Source: Phallusia mammillata (Eukaryota; Chordata; Ascidiacea; Phlebobranchia; Ascidiidae). Taken from it: 64,000 nucleotides of DNA. Below are positions 28,101 to 38,300 of the stretch, in pieces. The position numbers and the translations under genes were made by a program. Under the pieces are notes generated by a model. The model had not been told where the DNA came from. It saw nothing but the letters and a program-made list of their open reading frames with translations, and did no database searches. Numbering within the stretch: the first letter of the stretch is position 1; every line of letters begins with the position of its first letter. The stretch covers positions 1 through 64,000 of the forward strand of contig QLIY01000791.1 in the NCBI GenBank assembly GCA_003260075.1, in the 5' to 3' direction.

Positions 28101-31100
28101 GCTTCCAATCTGATTTGCTACAAATATTTTACAAGAAAAATTTCAGTCCACAAGTGTTTGGTGTCACAATTACAAAAAAGATTCTTATTTCTAAGATTGC
28201 CAATCGTACGAATAAAGAACATTATTCAAAGTTTCGTGTTTTGAACTCACATATCTAATCCCTTTATTAATATGAGTATTTCGCATTATACAAGCATAAG
28301 AACAACATATGATTCATTCATAAAAATCCATTGATAACCAATGTTATATTTCCGTGTCTAATCAGGGATAATAACAATATGAAAGATAGGAGACGTCTAG
28401 AGTATTATTTTTTACAATAGGATGATAAGTCTGCTGTGATCAGACCTACTATTACGGATAGGAATATAATTTAGCGATTTTGATGTTAACATGAACATAA
28501 TTTCCCCCCCCCCTACGGATAGGAATATAATTTAGCGATTTTGATGTTAACATGAACATAAATTCATAACTGGGATCAGTCCTGAAGCGCCTATGCCAGT
28601 GGTTCTCAACCAGGGCCCAACCAGGGACTTTGTTCCCTAATTCAATCGGCTATTTCACATACTTTTTGCCTATATTGAGGTTTTTCACGATTACGGATTC
28701 TTGTTTATTTTAACCAACCTGTTTAAAGCCGAAATTAGTGTCAAATTCCAATACGGGTTTGCAATTTTAATTTTTTGAGGGGACCACAGGTCTCACAGGG
28801 ATACTTAAAGGGGGCCACGAGGCCAAAAAGTTACTTTCAGGGAGCCACGGTTCACGAAAGGTTGAGAACATCTGGTCTATGCAGACCAGCGATCGCGGAA
28901 CGCTTATATAAATTATGGTCATTTGAAATGTAATTTTTTCATCCTAGGTCATCTTACTCAACTTCTGTGGAAAGATACAACTCATCTCGGCTGCAGTGTA
29001 GCGATTAAGAACATTCCGCGTGGCAGCTACAACTACAAATCGACCTACACAGTGTCTCACTACGCCCCTGGTGGCAACGTCGTGTACAGAAACAAACGAA
29101 TCACGTTGGACACTTACAACAAAAATGTTCCAGCAGCTAAATCAGGTTAGTTTTTTTTCAAGACTTCTGCTTTTTTACACTGAAGTTTACAACCTTCTCT
29201 GAGTACAACACGAAAGCCACATCAGCAAAGGATGTGTATCATGTACTAAGTAAAAAAAAACGAAACAAAAACCCGGCGAACACAGCCGAATAAATATCGA
29301 TTGACCCACAGAGTTCGTGAAAATNTCACGTTGGACACTTACAACAAAAATGTTCCAGCCGCCAAATCAGGTTAGATTTTTTTCAAGACTTCTGCTTTTT
29401 TACACTGGAGTTTACAACCTTCTCTGAGTGCAACACGAAAGCCACATCAGCAAAGGATATGTAGCATGTAATGAATCAAATAAAAAGAACCAAAGAACCC
29501 AGTAAACACAGCCGGCTATATATCAATTTACCTACATACTTTGGAGCAAAATACGTGCTTCAACTAAATGTTTTAATTTTCTCATCAAATCAAATAGGAT
29601 CGAATTCCCAACCATTTATGTGAAGCAGTCGCTTATGCATGGTGCTTTGTTGTACATTTAAGTTTTCAAAATTACCAATGAAACTCAAATTTTGCCACTT
29701 CGTGATTTTATCCTTAGTATAAATCTGAGGTATCTTATGTCAAATATAAAATCAACCTTTTGCCTAAAGTCGAAGTTAACGTAAAGTTGACAAGGTTAAA
29801 TTCCAAACGTTTTCCTTCAACACTTACACAATCATTATCGCTTTTCTGTTTACTTTCAGACACTTGCCGAAGTTCGCGAAATTGCGCAGGAGACAGCGGT
29901 TGTATGGGATTCTCGAGACAAATAACATGCGGGTGCGCGAGGGACAATACTGGAGGTCACAGGTAAGACACCCCCCCCCCTACAACACGAAAGCCACATC
30001 AGCAAAGGATGTGTATCATGTACTAAGTAAAAAAAAACGAAACAAAAACCCGGCGAACACAGCCGAATAAATATCGATTGACCCACAGAGTTCGTGAAAA
30101 TATCTATTTTATCCAAGACTTTCTGCTTTTATATTTTGAGATAAACATATTCGTAAAGCACTCCTTGAAACCGTTGATTGCGCAAGCATGGTGTTTTTGT
30201 ATGGGTTTTCGAGCAGTGAAAGAGAAGTTTTTAACATTTTTTGCTGTACTTTCTGTACTAAGTTATAAGTTTACATTTGCTGCCCTGTCTTAATGTTAAA
30301 TGTGACAAAATTTCACGAGTTGTACTATATGGCTAAAGTCGAAGTTAACGTAAAGTTGACAAGTTTTAATTCCAAACGTTTTCCTTCAACACTTACACAA
30401 TCATTATCACTTTCCTGTTTACTTTCAGACACTTGCCGAAGTTCGCGAAATTGCGCTGGAGATAGCGGTTGTATGGGATTCTCGAGACAAATAACATGCG
30501 GCTGCGCGAGGGACAATACTGGAGGTCACAGGTAAGACGAAGAAATAACCATATTTGTTAAATATGTGTGGACCAAACTGGTCCCGTATTGAATTGAAAG
30601 CAACATGATTTCATTGATTAAAAATTTTGGCATTAACCATTGTGAGTAAATTTAAATTAAAAGTCTGACGATTTAAAACTATGGAAACTAGCGCACTTTG
30701 AAAATAATAAACCTGTCCTTGTATCTTAGTGTTGTTTTCTACAGTATGTAAATTATCGCCTGTTGTTCAATTTCGAAACTAGGTTCACAAATTAAGAAGA
30801 ATTAAAGCGTCTTACTGGTGAAATTAAATCCACTTAACGATGAATTGACTTACAATGATTGCAATAACATTTTATCATGTTACGAAAGATCCACGTGTCA
30901 AATCGATCGTTGACATGCATCAAAACAATAATTAAAACGTCCCGTAGAGTTCACATCAAGTCGCATCCTTCACCTTTGACCCTTCACCCTTAACCTTTAC
31001 AACCGTAATTAACCACAAATCTGTCTAATTTCAGCGGTCGTCCACGATGCAAGGGAACAGGCGGTGGTTGTATAGTTACCTGCGAGAAACCACTTATCCC

Positions 31101-31203
31101 AATCAGAGGTGGTTATTCATGGAACAGTGAATGTCAGGGACAGAGGTCATGCGAGTGCGTGTACAACCCGGTGAACTTTCAGGCCGGCGCCATTTGCTCG
31201 TAA
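16066..31203 (+). CDS. Secreted ShKT / A-B-C module / CAP-domain protein
   Basis: Phase-consistent 15-exon model, about 729 residues: 16066-16140, 17100-17372, 17701-17840, 19175-19263, 19677-19749, 20595-20752, 20987-21161, 21482-21570, 23193-23354, 25029-25203, 25666-25816, 26257-26416, 28948-29145, 30429-30531, 31035-31203. Order: signal peptide (exon 1), Gln-rich coiled coil, Cys-poor linker, ShKT domain (CKNDMSSC to CPETCGWC), poly-Pro/Thr linker, A-B-C module, second Pro/Thr linker, CAP/SCP domain, Cys-rich tail. CAP hallmarks: EYHNFFR, GENIAW, a Glu in KESVLRWYAE, HLTQLLW and YTVSHYAPGGNV, so the usual His/Glu tetrad is present. CAP proteins (CRISP, antigen 5, PR-1, GLIPR families) are secreted lipid- or protease-related modules. 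ShKT normally follows CAP in CRISPs; here it precedes it. Placeholder C-runs duplicate parts of exons 2, 9, 13 and 14. Polyadenylation signal AATAAA at 31472. No transcript was available. Confidence 0.82.
16157..16363. mobile_element. hAT-like MITE, family 2, reverse copy
   Basis: Read on the minus strand it starts CAGGGATCGGCATCC, contains GCGGACCG twice and AGCAATGAAAACGC like 21211-21437. The left end is degraded and the target duplication unclear. Confidence 0.6.
16964..17372 (+). CDS. Exon 2 of the CAP gene: Gln-rich coiled coil (partly duplicated)
   Basis: The complete copy runs 17100-17372 (91 residues, phase 0 both ends). It begins LVQQQQIQRLIEQSQ and continues through about 50 residues dominated by Gln, Leu and Glu with heptad-like spacing, then an acidic segment (LEELDIEMAF). 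A truncated first copy, 16964-17017, is cut by a 10-C run at 17018-17027, after which the intron end and exon restart. The coiled coil suggests oligomerisation; that is an inference. Confidence 0.75.
19677..20752 (+). CDS. ShKT domain and Pro/Thr linker exons of the CAP gene
   Basis: Two exons, 19677-19749 and 20595-20752, join in phase 2. The first gives CKNDMSSC and YGCPRNSRFY. The second gives SFMSAHCPETCGWC, completing the ShKT six-cysteine pattern, then eight prolines and a PPxTTRR-rich linker. The intron between them holds a hAT-like MITE and two placeholder runs that copy it. Confidence 0.82.
20040..20218. mobile_element. hAT-like MITE, family 1 (GGTGGGATTCA)
   Basis: Starts CAATGGTGGGATTCAGCC and ends TGAATCCCACCACTG, with an exact 8-bp target duplication TATATATG on both sides (20032-20039, 20219-20226). 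About 179 bp with internal AACCGGTTCTATAGAACC palindromes. A second copy at 20325-20497 follows a 19-C run and is a probable assembly duplicate. Confidence 0.85.
20987..23354 (+). CDS. A-B-C module exons in the CAP gene
   Basis: Exon A 20987-21161, exon B 21482-21570, exon C 23193-23354; phases 1-2-1-1. Together about 142 residues. Landmarks: VYFNSNTRPY and YPWKP in A; YYTKVTFC and KGKCGNG in B; GWIQDFRLYASLRP, INNRGESPWTSRV and LPCCGYVKGRWNVFV in C. Alternating hydrophobic and polar stretches suggest a beta-rich fold with two or three disulfides. I do not recognise the family. The same three exons occur in the upstream gene at 836-1970. Exon C is repeated at 24212-24373, probably as an assembly duplicate. 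Confidence 0.7.
21211..21437. mobile_element. hAT-like MITE, family 2 (GCGGACC)
   Basis: CAGGGGTCGACAACC to GGTTACCAACCACTG, target duplication TTTTAGGG/TTTTTGGG (7 of 8). A reverse relative occupies about 16157-16363 in CAP gene intron 1. Confidence 0.75.
21630..21875. mobile_element. hAT-like MITE, family 1, opposite orientation
   Basis: CAGTGGTGATATTCAA to TGAATCCCACCACTG. It contains an internal repeat of the CAGCCGGTTCTATCACAAAAG segment arm. Target duplication is poor (TGCCCATT/TGCCAACC). Lies in the CAP gene intron after exon B. Confidence 0.75.
22531..24580 (+). repeat. Largest false-looking duplication (about 1 kb copies)
   Basis: Copy 1 is 22531-23546 and copy 2 is 23557-24580, split by 10 C. 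They differ by scattered substitutions and small indels, as two alleles would. Copy 2 contains a further 10-C run (24149-24158) where copy 1 has only a few bases, as if two abutting contigs were joined there. Exon C of the CAP gene lies in both copies. Confidence 0.75.
24212..24373 (+). CDS. Second copy of exon C (probable allelic duplicate)
   Basis: It encodes the same protein segment as 23193-23354, with only silent-looking differences and the same acceptor and donor. It lies inside a roughly 1 kb segment (23557-24580) that repeats 22531-23546 after a 10-C run. Splicing both copies would also keep frame (162 nt, phase 1 to 1), so a real exon duplication cannot be excluded from sequence alone. 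Confidence 0.5.
25666..29145 (+). CDS. CAP domain exons of the CAP gene
   Basis: Exons 25666-25816, 26257-26416 and 28948-29145, preceded by the end of 25029-25203 (RECLEYHNFF). They carry the CAP core: helix 1 with EYHNFFR, ALQWDPKLV, the GENIAW strand, the KESVLRWYAE helix, then HLTQLLWKDTTHLGC and SHYAPGGNV. The first His, two Glu and second His expected at the CAP cavity are all present. HLTQLLW deviates mildly from the usual HFTQVVW. Confidence 0.85.
26424..26482 (+). repeat. Tandem CRE-containing repeat in a CAP gene intron
   Basis: Just after the 26416 exon end, a unit of about 25 bases containing GACGTCATCAATTAC is repeated twice, with a third GTGACGTAA. Each full unit carries TGACGTCA. 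It may be an intronic enhancer or a young satellite-like duplication. Confidence 0.5.
27063..27279 (-). mobile_element. tRNA-derived SINE, reverse
   Basis: Same leader, tRNA-like unit (27157-27225) and tail as the copy at 1168, in a CAP gene intron. B box appears as GGAATTCGAACCCTCG on the + strand. Confidence 0.72.
28597..28874. mobile_element. hAT-like MITE nested in another repeat
   Basis: CAGTGGTTCTCAACC to GGTTGAGAACATCTG, 278 bp, target duplication GCCTATGC/GTCTATGC. The host repeat GGGATCAGTCCTGAAGCG...AGACCAGCGATC is uninterrupted at 61012-61050, giving a natural empty site. Confidence 0.82.
29090..30538 (+). repeat. Interleaved duplications in the CAP gene 3' end
   Basis: Sequence 29201-29324 recurs at 29981-30105. 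Sequence 29097-29250 recurs from 29326 after an n. Sequence 29765-29962 recurs at 30334-30531. The order of copies cannot arise from one tandem duplication, so at least two mis-ordered contigs are likely. Confidence 0.7.
29860..31203 (+). CDS. Cys-rich C-terminal tail of the CAP protein
   Basis: Penultimate exon (two copies, 29860-29962 and 30429-30531) and final exon 31035-31203. The tail has 14 or more cysteines (TCRSSRNC, ITCGCAR, GGGCIVTC, QRSCECVY) and ends GAICS-stop. It does not match the ICR/ShKT hinge of vertebrate CRISPs that I know. The two penultimate-exon copies are nearly identical and separated by a C-run at 29971-29980, so only one is likely real. Confidence 0.75.
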
Positions 31204-31768
31204 ATACGCGAGAATTTACCCTCTCTCGTTTTCGTTTTGCCTTTTTCTTTTTCTCGCGTCGAAATTTCAACTGTTTTCACCTCATCTACGTTTGTTTGTT
31301 TACAAACGACCGATTGTTTTGCCATAAATATTATTATTCTTATTATTATTATTTTTGTTTGTTTTACCTGTTATTGTTTTTGTGCGTGTCGGTTTCTTGC
31401 GCAGCACACTTGTCCTTTATTCCTGTTGTTACTTTCTTGTTGTTTTTATGACTTTGTCCGCCTGTACGAACAATAAAAAAACTGAATAATGATTGGGTAA
31501 ATGAAACAAGCACGAAAAGACAAACGTTTGCAAGAGGTAGTTTATTTATTTCACCAATGATTAAAGTTGTTTTTATTGCCCACTCTTGTTGTGATTGGAA
31601 ATATATACTTATGTTAAACAGCAGTACAAAGCAAATTTATAAAAACTGGATCTTAAACCAATAACAATTAATAATCGTTGAAGCGCTTAAGATAAGGCAA
31701 ACAAATAAAGGCTATGTTTCTTCTATTATTTGGACTTATAAGAACAACTGTTTTGGGTAGCTGACATT

Positions 31769-31875
31769 ACCCTGATGAAGATGTCCCCTGTAAGAGACGT
31801 CGAAACGTCAGATGGGTTATATGAAATTGCCGGTTAAACGGGAGAAAGTTTATGAAATATGCCTGGCAACAACAG
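31769..31875 (+). mobile_element. Hammerhead-like dispersed repeat
   Basis: CCTGATGA at 31771, stem GATGTC/GACGTC, then CGAAACGTC, followed about 60 bases later by TATGCCTGGCAACAACAG, the same ending as repeats at 61750 and 270. Lies between the CAP gene and the receptor gene. Confidence 0.5.
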
Positions 31876-32154
31876 TATGTGGATATTTCATCTAGGCTTT
31901 CGTGTAATCTATGAGGACTAAAGAAAAAAGATACACTAAGCAGCGTTTGTAAAGGCAGTGGCGTCATATAATAGCTAAGTCTGCCTATTTTGTTGTGTCA
32001 CATTAGTACTACTTTGTCAAAGCCACACCAATGTTGTGCTTCGGAAACCGACCTGTTTAGCCGTCCTCATTGTTACGCAATAATTAGACGTCTCGCGGTT
32101 TGCACAACAATTAACCGCTTAGCGCGTCGTTTAGATACAAACTCGATTCCTTTA

Positions 32155-32312
32155 TGACGTCACATAGCGACGTTCTAGAATGCGATAGAGGTTAGGAATA
32201 TTTAGATTCCAGATCTGACTGTTTTGAGCTGGGGTAAGATGTGGTTTCAAGCAAAATGAATTTTTATGCAACTTTTCTGTTTTTGTTTGTGACATCACCG
32301 TTAGTGACGTCA
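32155..32312 (+). promoter_or_regulatory. Two CRE palindromes at the receptor start
   Basis: TGACGTCA occurs at 32155-32162, about 95 bases before the glutamate receptor ATG, and again at 32305-32312 within exon 1. This is the full CREB/ATF consensus. The first could act in the promoter; the second may be coding coincidence. Confidence 0.3.
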
Positions 32313-35300
32313 TCAGTGAAAACCCTTCTTCGGTTCGGTAAGTCGAGATATAGTCAGTGGTGGGATTCAAATTTTTTGTCAGCCGGTTCTATCACAGAAG
32401 TCCTGTTTTTCAGCCGGTTCTGTTACGAAAAGTCCATTGACAGTAACCAGTAATGCTAACCGGTTCGCTGATCTCATAAAATTTCTTGAGAAGGTTCTGT
32501 AGAACCGGTGCGAAACGGCTGAATCCCACCACTGGATATAGTGTGTAGATTTGTGAGATTATAGACAAGTTTACGTGTATTACATTCATCCCCCCCCCCG
32601 ATATAGTGTGTAGATTTGTGAGATTATAGACAAGTTTACGTGTATTATATTTTATGTCATTTTCTTTCTGTAGCCGTTTATCACGATTCGACGAACGCAG
32701 CTATCGCTCAATCCATTAAATCAACTCTGGATAGTTACCCGGTAGTTTATGGAATCGACGACCGATTCGAGTTTGAAGTTGAAAAGTTTAGCAAAGAAGC
32801 TACAACTGAATTTATAGGTAATACATGTGGATACGTTTCCAGATGTGCAAAGTCGAAATGAACGACATCATTTTCATCGTTGGTACCAACTTAGTTTCGT
32901 GATACAGATTTAACATAAATTTTCCGGACACAGGAACTATTTAAAACATCGGATTGAAAAAAAATAAAGTACCCGACATGGGCGAAAATATACACATGAA
33001 TTAGGTATAGTGTGTATTAAAATCAACCTTACAGAAGCAGCTTTCCTGAAATTAAGATGCCAGAGAACTTTGGTACGAAATATTTTCTGTTAATTGTTAA
33101 TTGTGTTTGGCATGTAACTTATGAACTGGATGCTGGATTAAATAGAGACAGGCATACAAATAGGAGCCAAATTAACATATGCATGTATATGTGTTAAATT
33201 TACAAATGAAAAACTGCATGTATGAAACGAATTGGAAACAAGGACCGTTTGTGAAAAAATAAAGTTGCTGTTGGGTTTAATGTTGAAGTAAACATGTGCG
33301 TAAATTTAACATCTCATGTTGTTCAGAAATTCTCGGCAAGAAAACATTCACCGCGGTGGTAGTAGCATCACGTGACCTACCTTGTACGTCATTGGCTCCG
33401 TATTTCCAACTTGTTCCATTCTTTTACGTCACCGGGTCGTCTCACAATTGTGACCAGGACCTGGATTACAACAGGTGGGTTGTATTGAGCTGCACAGGTT
33501 CATTACAGCTGGGCTTCTCCAACTTTCTTGCTCTGCGACCCCAAATTAGAAAAAAAAATCTATGTGACCCCTTGAGAGGTGTAGTCTATACACGTAAATG
33601 GTGTTTAAATACTAAATTTACGCACGTATGCCGTTTATTGTGACAATGACATAATAACGCATGATATTTCGCGACCCCAACTTGGGTCTCGACCAACAGT
33701 TTTTAGAAGCCCTGCATTAGAGCAGATTTAGGTATTTTCGAACACGAATCATTTGACTATAAATAGAATTTATTTAAACTGAACACAGTATCGCAAAACT
33801 GATTAAATGTTTCTTTAACCCACAAGATTGCCCACAAAAGTATAACCTTCATTGGTGTTAAACATTTCTAGATTACAATTTGGGATGTTTAGAGGACTTT
33901 TGTTGTCATTTTTAACTGTTTTAAATATTTTGCTTATCAAATTAGAAAAGAATGTTTGAATTTAAGTGAACTTGCTTTTGGACCAGATATACAAGTTCTT
34001 TCGAAGTAGCAAATCTAATGCCATGCGTACCTAAAAACTGTTTATTCGTCAGAATTCATTACTTGATGCCTTCCGATTCTTCGCTTATGGCTTCGTTCTT
34101 CGAAGCTGTGAAGCAATACGAATGGAAATCAGCTGCTGTGCTCTACGACAAAAATGACGGTAAGGCATCAGTTTCTGTTGAGAAAATCCCTCAATCGGCA
34201 GTCCATAGTTGCAACAGGTTGTCTTGCGCAAAAATCGAAACCTAACCCACAACAGCAGAATATTTTTATTCAATATAAACCGCTACATGCCTCCCCCCCC
34301 CCCCTCAATCGGCAGTCCATAGTTGCAACAGGTTGTCTTGCGCAAAAATCCTAACCCACAACAGCAGAAGATTTTTATTCAATATAAACCGCTACATGCC
34401 CATAAACATTTGTTAAATTGCAATTGTACCATACTACGTATCTTCATTACAGCAACAAGAAACATACGTACATTGTAGGATCAGCCCTAAACCGTTTATG
34501 CAAACAAGAAACCAGCAATGAAATGCTCGAAACGCCGGCTTGATTTCGTACAACGGCTTTAAAAGACTTGAAGTACTATGGCATTTTGGGCTGTTTTGTT
34601 TTAAACTATTTTGCTTATTCTTGCTAACCAATGCAATATGCTCACCTTGTAGTTGTGAAAGATCAGCAGTTGACTCAATAGTGCCATCTCGTGGTTGAAT
34701 CCCTGAATTCGTATCAGGGCTGGTCATTTTCATGTTCGCCTAATCTGGCTTCACCAAATCATTTAAGCACAAGCACTTTTAAACTGATTTCACCGAACTT
34801 TCTTTGACTTAAACAACTAAACGCTCTACCAAAGCTTCATTGCTGTAACTTACCCCCCCCCCCGCTGGTCATTTTCATGTTCGCCTAATCTGGCTTCACC
34901 AAATCATTTAAACACGAGCACAACTTTTAAACTGATTTCACCAAACTTTCTTTGACTTAAACAACTTAACGCTCTAGTAATTCTTACAACAACTGCGCTA
35001 ACTTACTTAGCACTGAAGTTTCATCTTTAATCTTAAACTCCCCCCCCCCAACACTACAGTTTAATCTTAAACTGCCAGTCACATAACGCCTCATACTGTT
35101 AGGATAGCTGCAGAAATAAATTCTACTCAACCCAGCGTGTAAAACGCTAATCGATTTTAGCAAACATGATGCACAAAAACACTGTGAACGCGTCATGATT
35201 TGAAAACCTGCTTTGCCTGAAACGCGTTGAACGCGGGATAATGCCACCGGCTTTCAGTGAAAAGTGCTAAAGAGAAAAAGCGCCGGTAATCAAACGCAAG

Positions 35301-38300
35301 ACAAGCGCCGGACTTCCAAGCCTCCACTCTGTCTGTTTTTGAAATTGTCAAGTGAATCGCTCAACCTTTAGCTAGTAGCAACTAAATTACCCAATAAGGA
35401 ATAGTAGTACCAAGACCGAAGACCAAAATTACAAGTGACGAATAAACTCAACCGGGAACGATTTGTTTCGCAGAGGTCCAGTTCACATTCCAGAACATTC
35501 AGGACGCTGGATCACGTGGTCTTGACGTAGTCGCTTTCGAGGCGCAACAAAGTGACGAAAGCATCCGCTCGAAACTCATTCAAGCGAGACGAAAGGGCAT
35601 CAGGTCAGAACAACAAGAAATCTAGTGAAATATATTTTCTTGACTGTTGTGTTTCCACAAGCTATAAGCTTCAATAAAGTGGCCTAAAATAATGTTTGCA
35701 GCACGATAACAGAAGTGTTGTTTTTGAAGGTTTCAAGTGTAAATACTGTATGCAAAACTGTTAATTGATTAAAATTTTATTTGTTAGGAAAGGAAATTTC
35801 TTTGTGTCGTAACTTTAAATAAAACGTTAGTATGTCGTTAACGGTCTAACCATCATTAAATTACTTGAAGATGCAATCCCGATTAGATTTTTCGTGGTTT
35901 TGTTGGTGAGTCTAGCGCCTCAGGTGCAACTGCTAAAATTAAAAAAACATACTTCAAGGGGTTTGAACCCATGCATGTACGAATCCCGAAGAGGTTTCTG
36001 CGTTCGCGTGAGGTTTGACCTTTCATTTTCTCCACAGAACGTACGTGCTCGTGAGCTCTTACACGCGGCTGATCAGAATCATGTCGGTTGCCAGGCAACT
36101 GAGTCTGTCGACGGAAAACTACCACTGGTTCATCCCGAACGTGGTAAGAGATTTAACATATTTGTCGTTCAACTGGTGTGATGCTAAACAAAATAGTAGT
36201 TGTTGTTTCAAGAACTTTTGCTGACGTTTTCGCCCACCAGAAAGAGATTTTTTGCTTATGAATCCACACTCTATTACAATTTGTTTACAATGATTTTTGC
36301 TGTACTGATTGCACTTTTAGCAAACATATCAACGTTGTTGTCACAATTAGACCAAAACGACATCGGGTTATTTCGCAAAGATTTTTCGCAGATTAATTTA
36401 GTAGAAATTTTAGACAGGAGATACTTTTTCACCTGGGCATGTTTATTGTTTGGTTACAATATTATATATTCAGTAAATCAACTGCCTGACCAAGGCCCGT
36501 AGTGTACTAGATTTCACGAAATGAATTGATTTCACGAAAAACGGTGTAGCTCCAGCGCGTTTACCATCTTTCCACCAATTGTGCCCCTCAGCTTTGTCGC
36601 GCTTTATAACGTCCCAACGTTGCGATGCTATTTCCAGCTAAGGAAATATTTTAGCGCAATTGTGCTGCTACGATTTGTAATAAACTCAACTCATTTAAAT
36701 GTTTTGTTTAGCTGCTCAATCCACAAGTGTTGCACAACTTTTTGGACGATGGAGTCCGTATCACATTTCTACACAGTCCCTTGGTCACGCCGCTTACATT
36801 GGAGATCATAACAGCCTACCCTGAACTCGAAACAGACGGGAACAAGCTTTACCAGACCGTCGTCCAATCACTGGTCCGCATTGTGTCACGTGGTATGGTC
36901 GAGACCTGCGAAAGATTCCGACTTGATCCGAAGTTTTCCGAATGCCAGAATCTGGAAATGTACCACCATAAAGAAGTGGGTGTTTCAAATAAATTAAAGT
37001 TAATTGCTGAACTAAATCGTATTAAACCGCTCTTAATCGTTGGAAACGATCAGACATTAACCATTCCGGTAGCAGTAAATAGTTACAGAAAGAAAGAGTT
37101 ATTGTCACTAAAGTATTTAAACTCTTGCATTTGAAAATTATACCTCAATGCAAACTATGTGTTTTAAGTCATTTCACTATTTGTTTAGGCACTAATTGTT
37201 ACTTGCTTATTCAGACAACTGGTACATTCCCAGTGTAGAAAACGCATGGATAGCTACAGCATTGTATGGCCACAGGGAGTTAATCATATCACAATAGTAA
37301 TGTATAAATTATTGTTTTTCAAGATTCAGTTGTGTGGGGTGAAAATAACCAACGGATTTATTGTCAACGCCACTCACACAGCTTCCACTGTAACTTACAC
37401 ATCAACTACAGCACCTAGTGGTCATGGGCATGCTATGACAACCACTACCACTGCCGCCGCTAGTGGTCATGGGCATAGTATGACAACCACTACAACTACT
37501 GCCGCCCCTAGTGGTCATGGGCATGCTATGACAACCACTACAACTACTGCCGCCCCTAGTGGTCATGGACATGGTCGTCGTAAACGTCAAGTGATGACCA
37601 CGACAACTGCGCCACCTCATGGACACGTGATGACCACGACAACTGCGCCACCTCATGGGCACGTGATGACCACGACAACTGCGCCTTCTGATGGCCACGT
37701 AATGACCACGACAACTGCGCCACCTGATGGCCACGTGATGACCACGACAACTGCGCCACCTGATGGACACGTGATGACCACGACAACTGCGCCATCTCAT
37801 GGGCACGTGATGACCACGACAACCGCGCCCCCTGATGGACACGTGATGACCACGACAACTGCGACACCTCATGGACATGTTATGGAACCTGCCCCAGAAA
37901 CTCACGGGAGCCATGATGTCAGTTCGAATGTGGTAAATATTAAAACAAAACATCATATAATTCAAAACCGGTGGTGGGATCCAGCCGGTTTGCACCGGTT
38001 CTATAGAACCGTCTCACGAAATTTTATTAGATCAGCGAACCGGTTAGCATTGCTGGTCACTGTCAATGGACTTTTTGTAACAGAACCGACTGAAAACTAT
38101 GACCTTTGTGAAATAACCGGCTTACAAAAAATTTTAATCCCACCACTGTTCAAAAGTATTTATCTGAAGTTCACATTTAGGACAAAAAGTTCGAGGCTTG
38201 CCTCATTAATGAGGTGCTCACTCTTGACGTTATCCCGCCGTCATCGGGCGTTCCGAGTAGCTCCACAGCGCCCTCACACGCCGGGCACAGGGGGGGGGGG

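Larger units (their letters stand above)
2536..35049. repeat. C-run placeholders joining duplicated segments
   Basis: C-runs at 2536-2545, 6135-6144, 6416-6426, 7267-7277, 10617-10627, 11195-11283 (89 C), 11894-11904, 12456-12465, 12684-12694, 13023-13032, 14901-14910, 15693-15702, 17018-17027, 19913-19922, 20306-20324, 23547-23556, 24149-24158, 24766-24775, 25324-25333, 28504-28513, 29971-29980, 32590-32599, 34293-34304, 34853-34863, 35040-35049. Most are exactly 10 once a flanking C is discounted. In nearly all, the sequence after the run repeats sequence from 20-1000 bases before it, with a few percent differences. Best read as filler between unmerged overlapping allelic contigs. Confidence 0.8.

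Noticed and set aside
37402..37995. 197-codon minus-strand frame rich in Arg/Gly/His
   Set aside because: It is the antisense of the 36-bp repeat in the receptor exon; repeats keep several frames open, and it has no splice context or start support.
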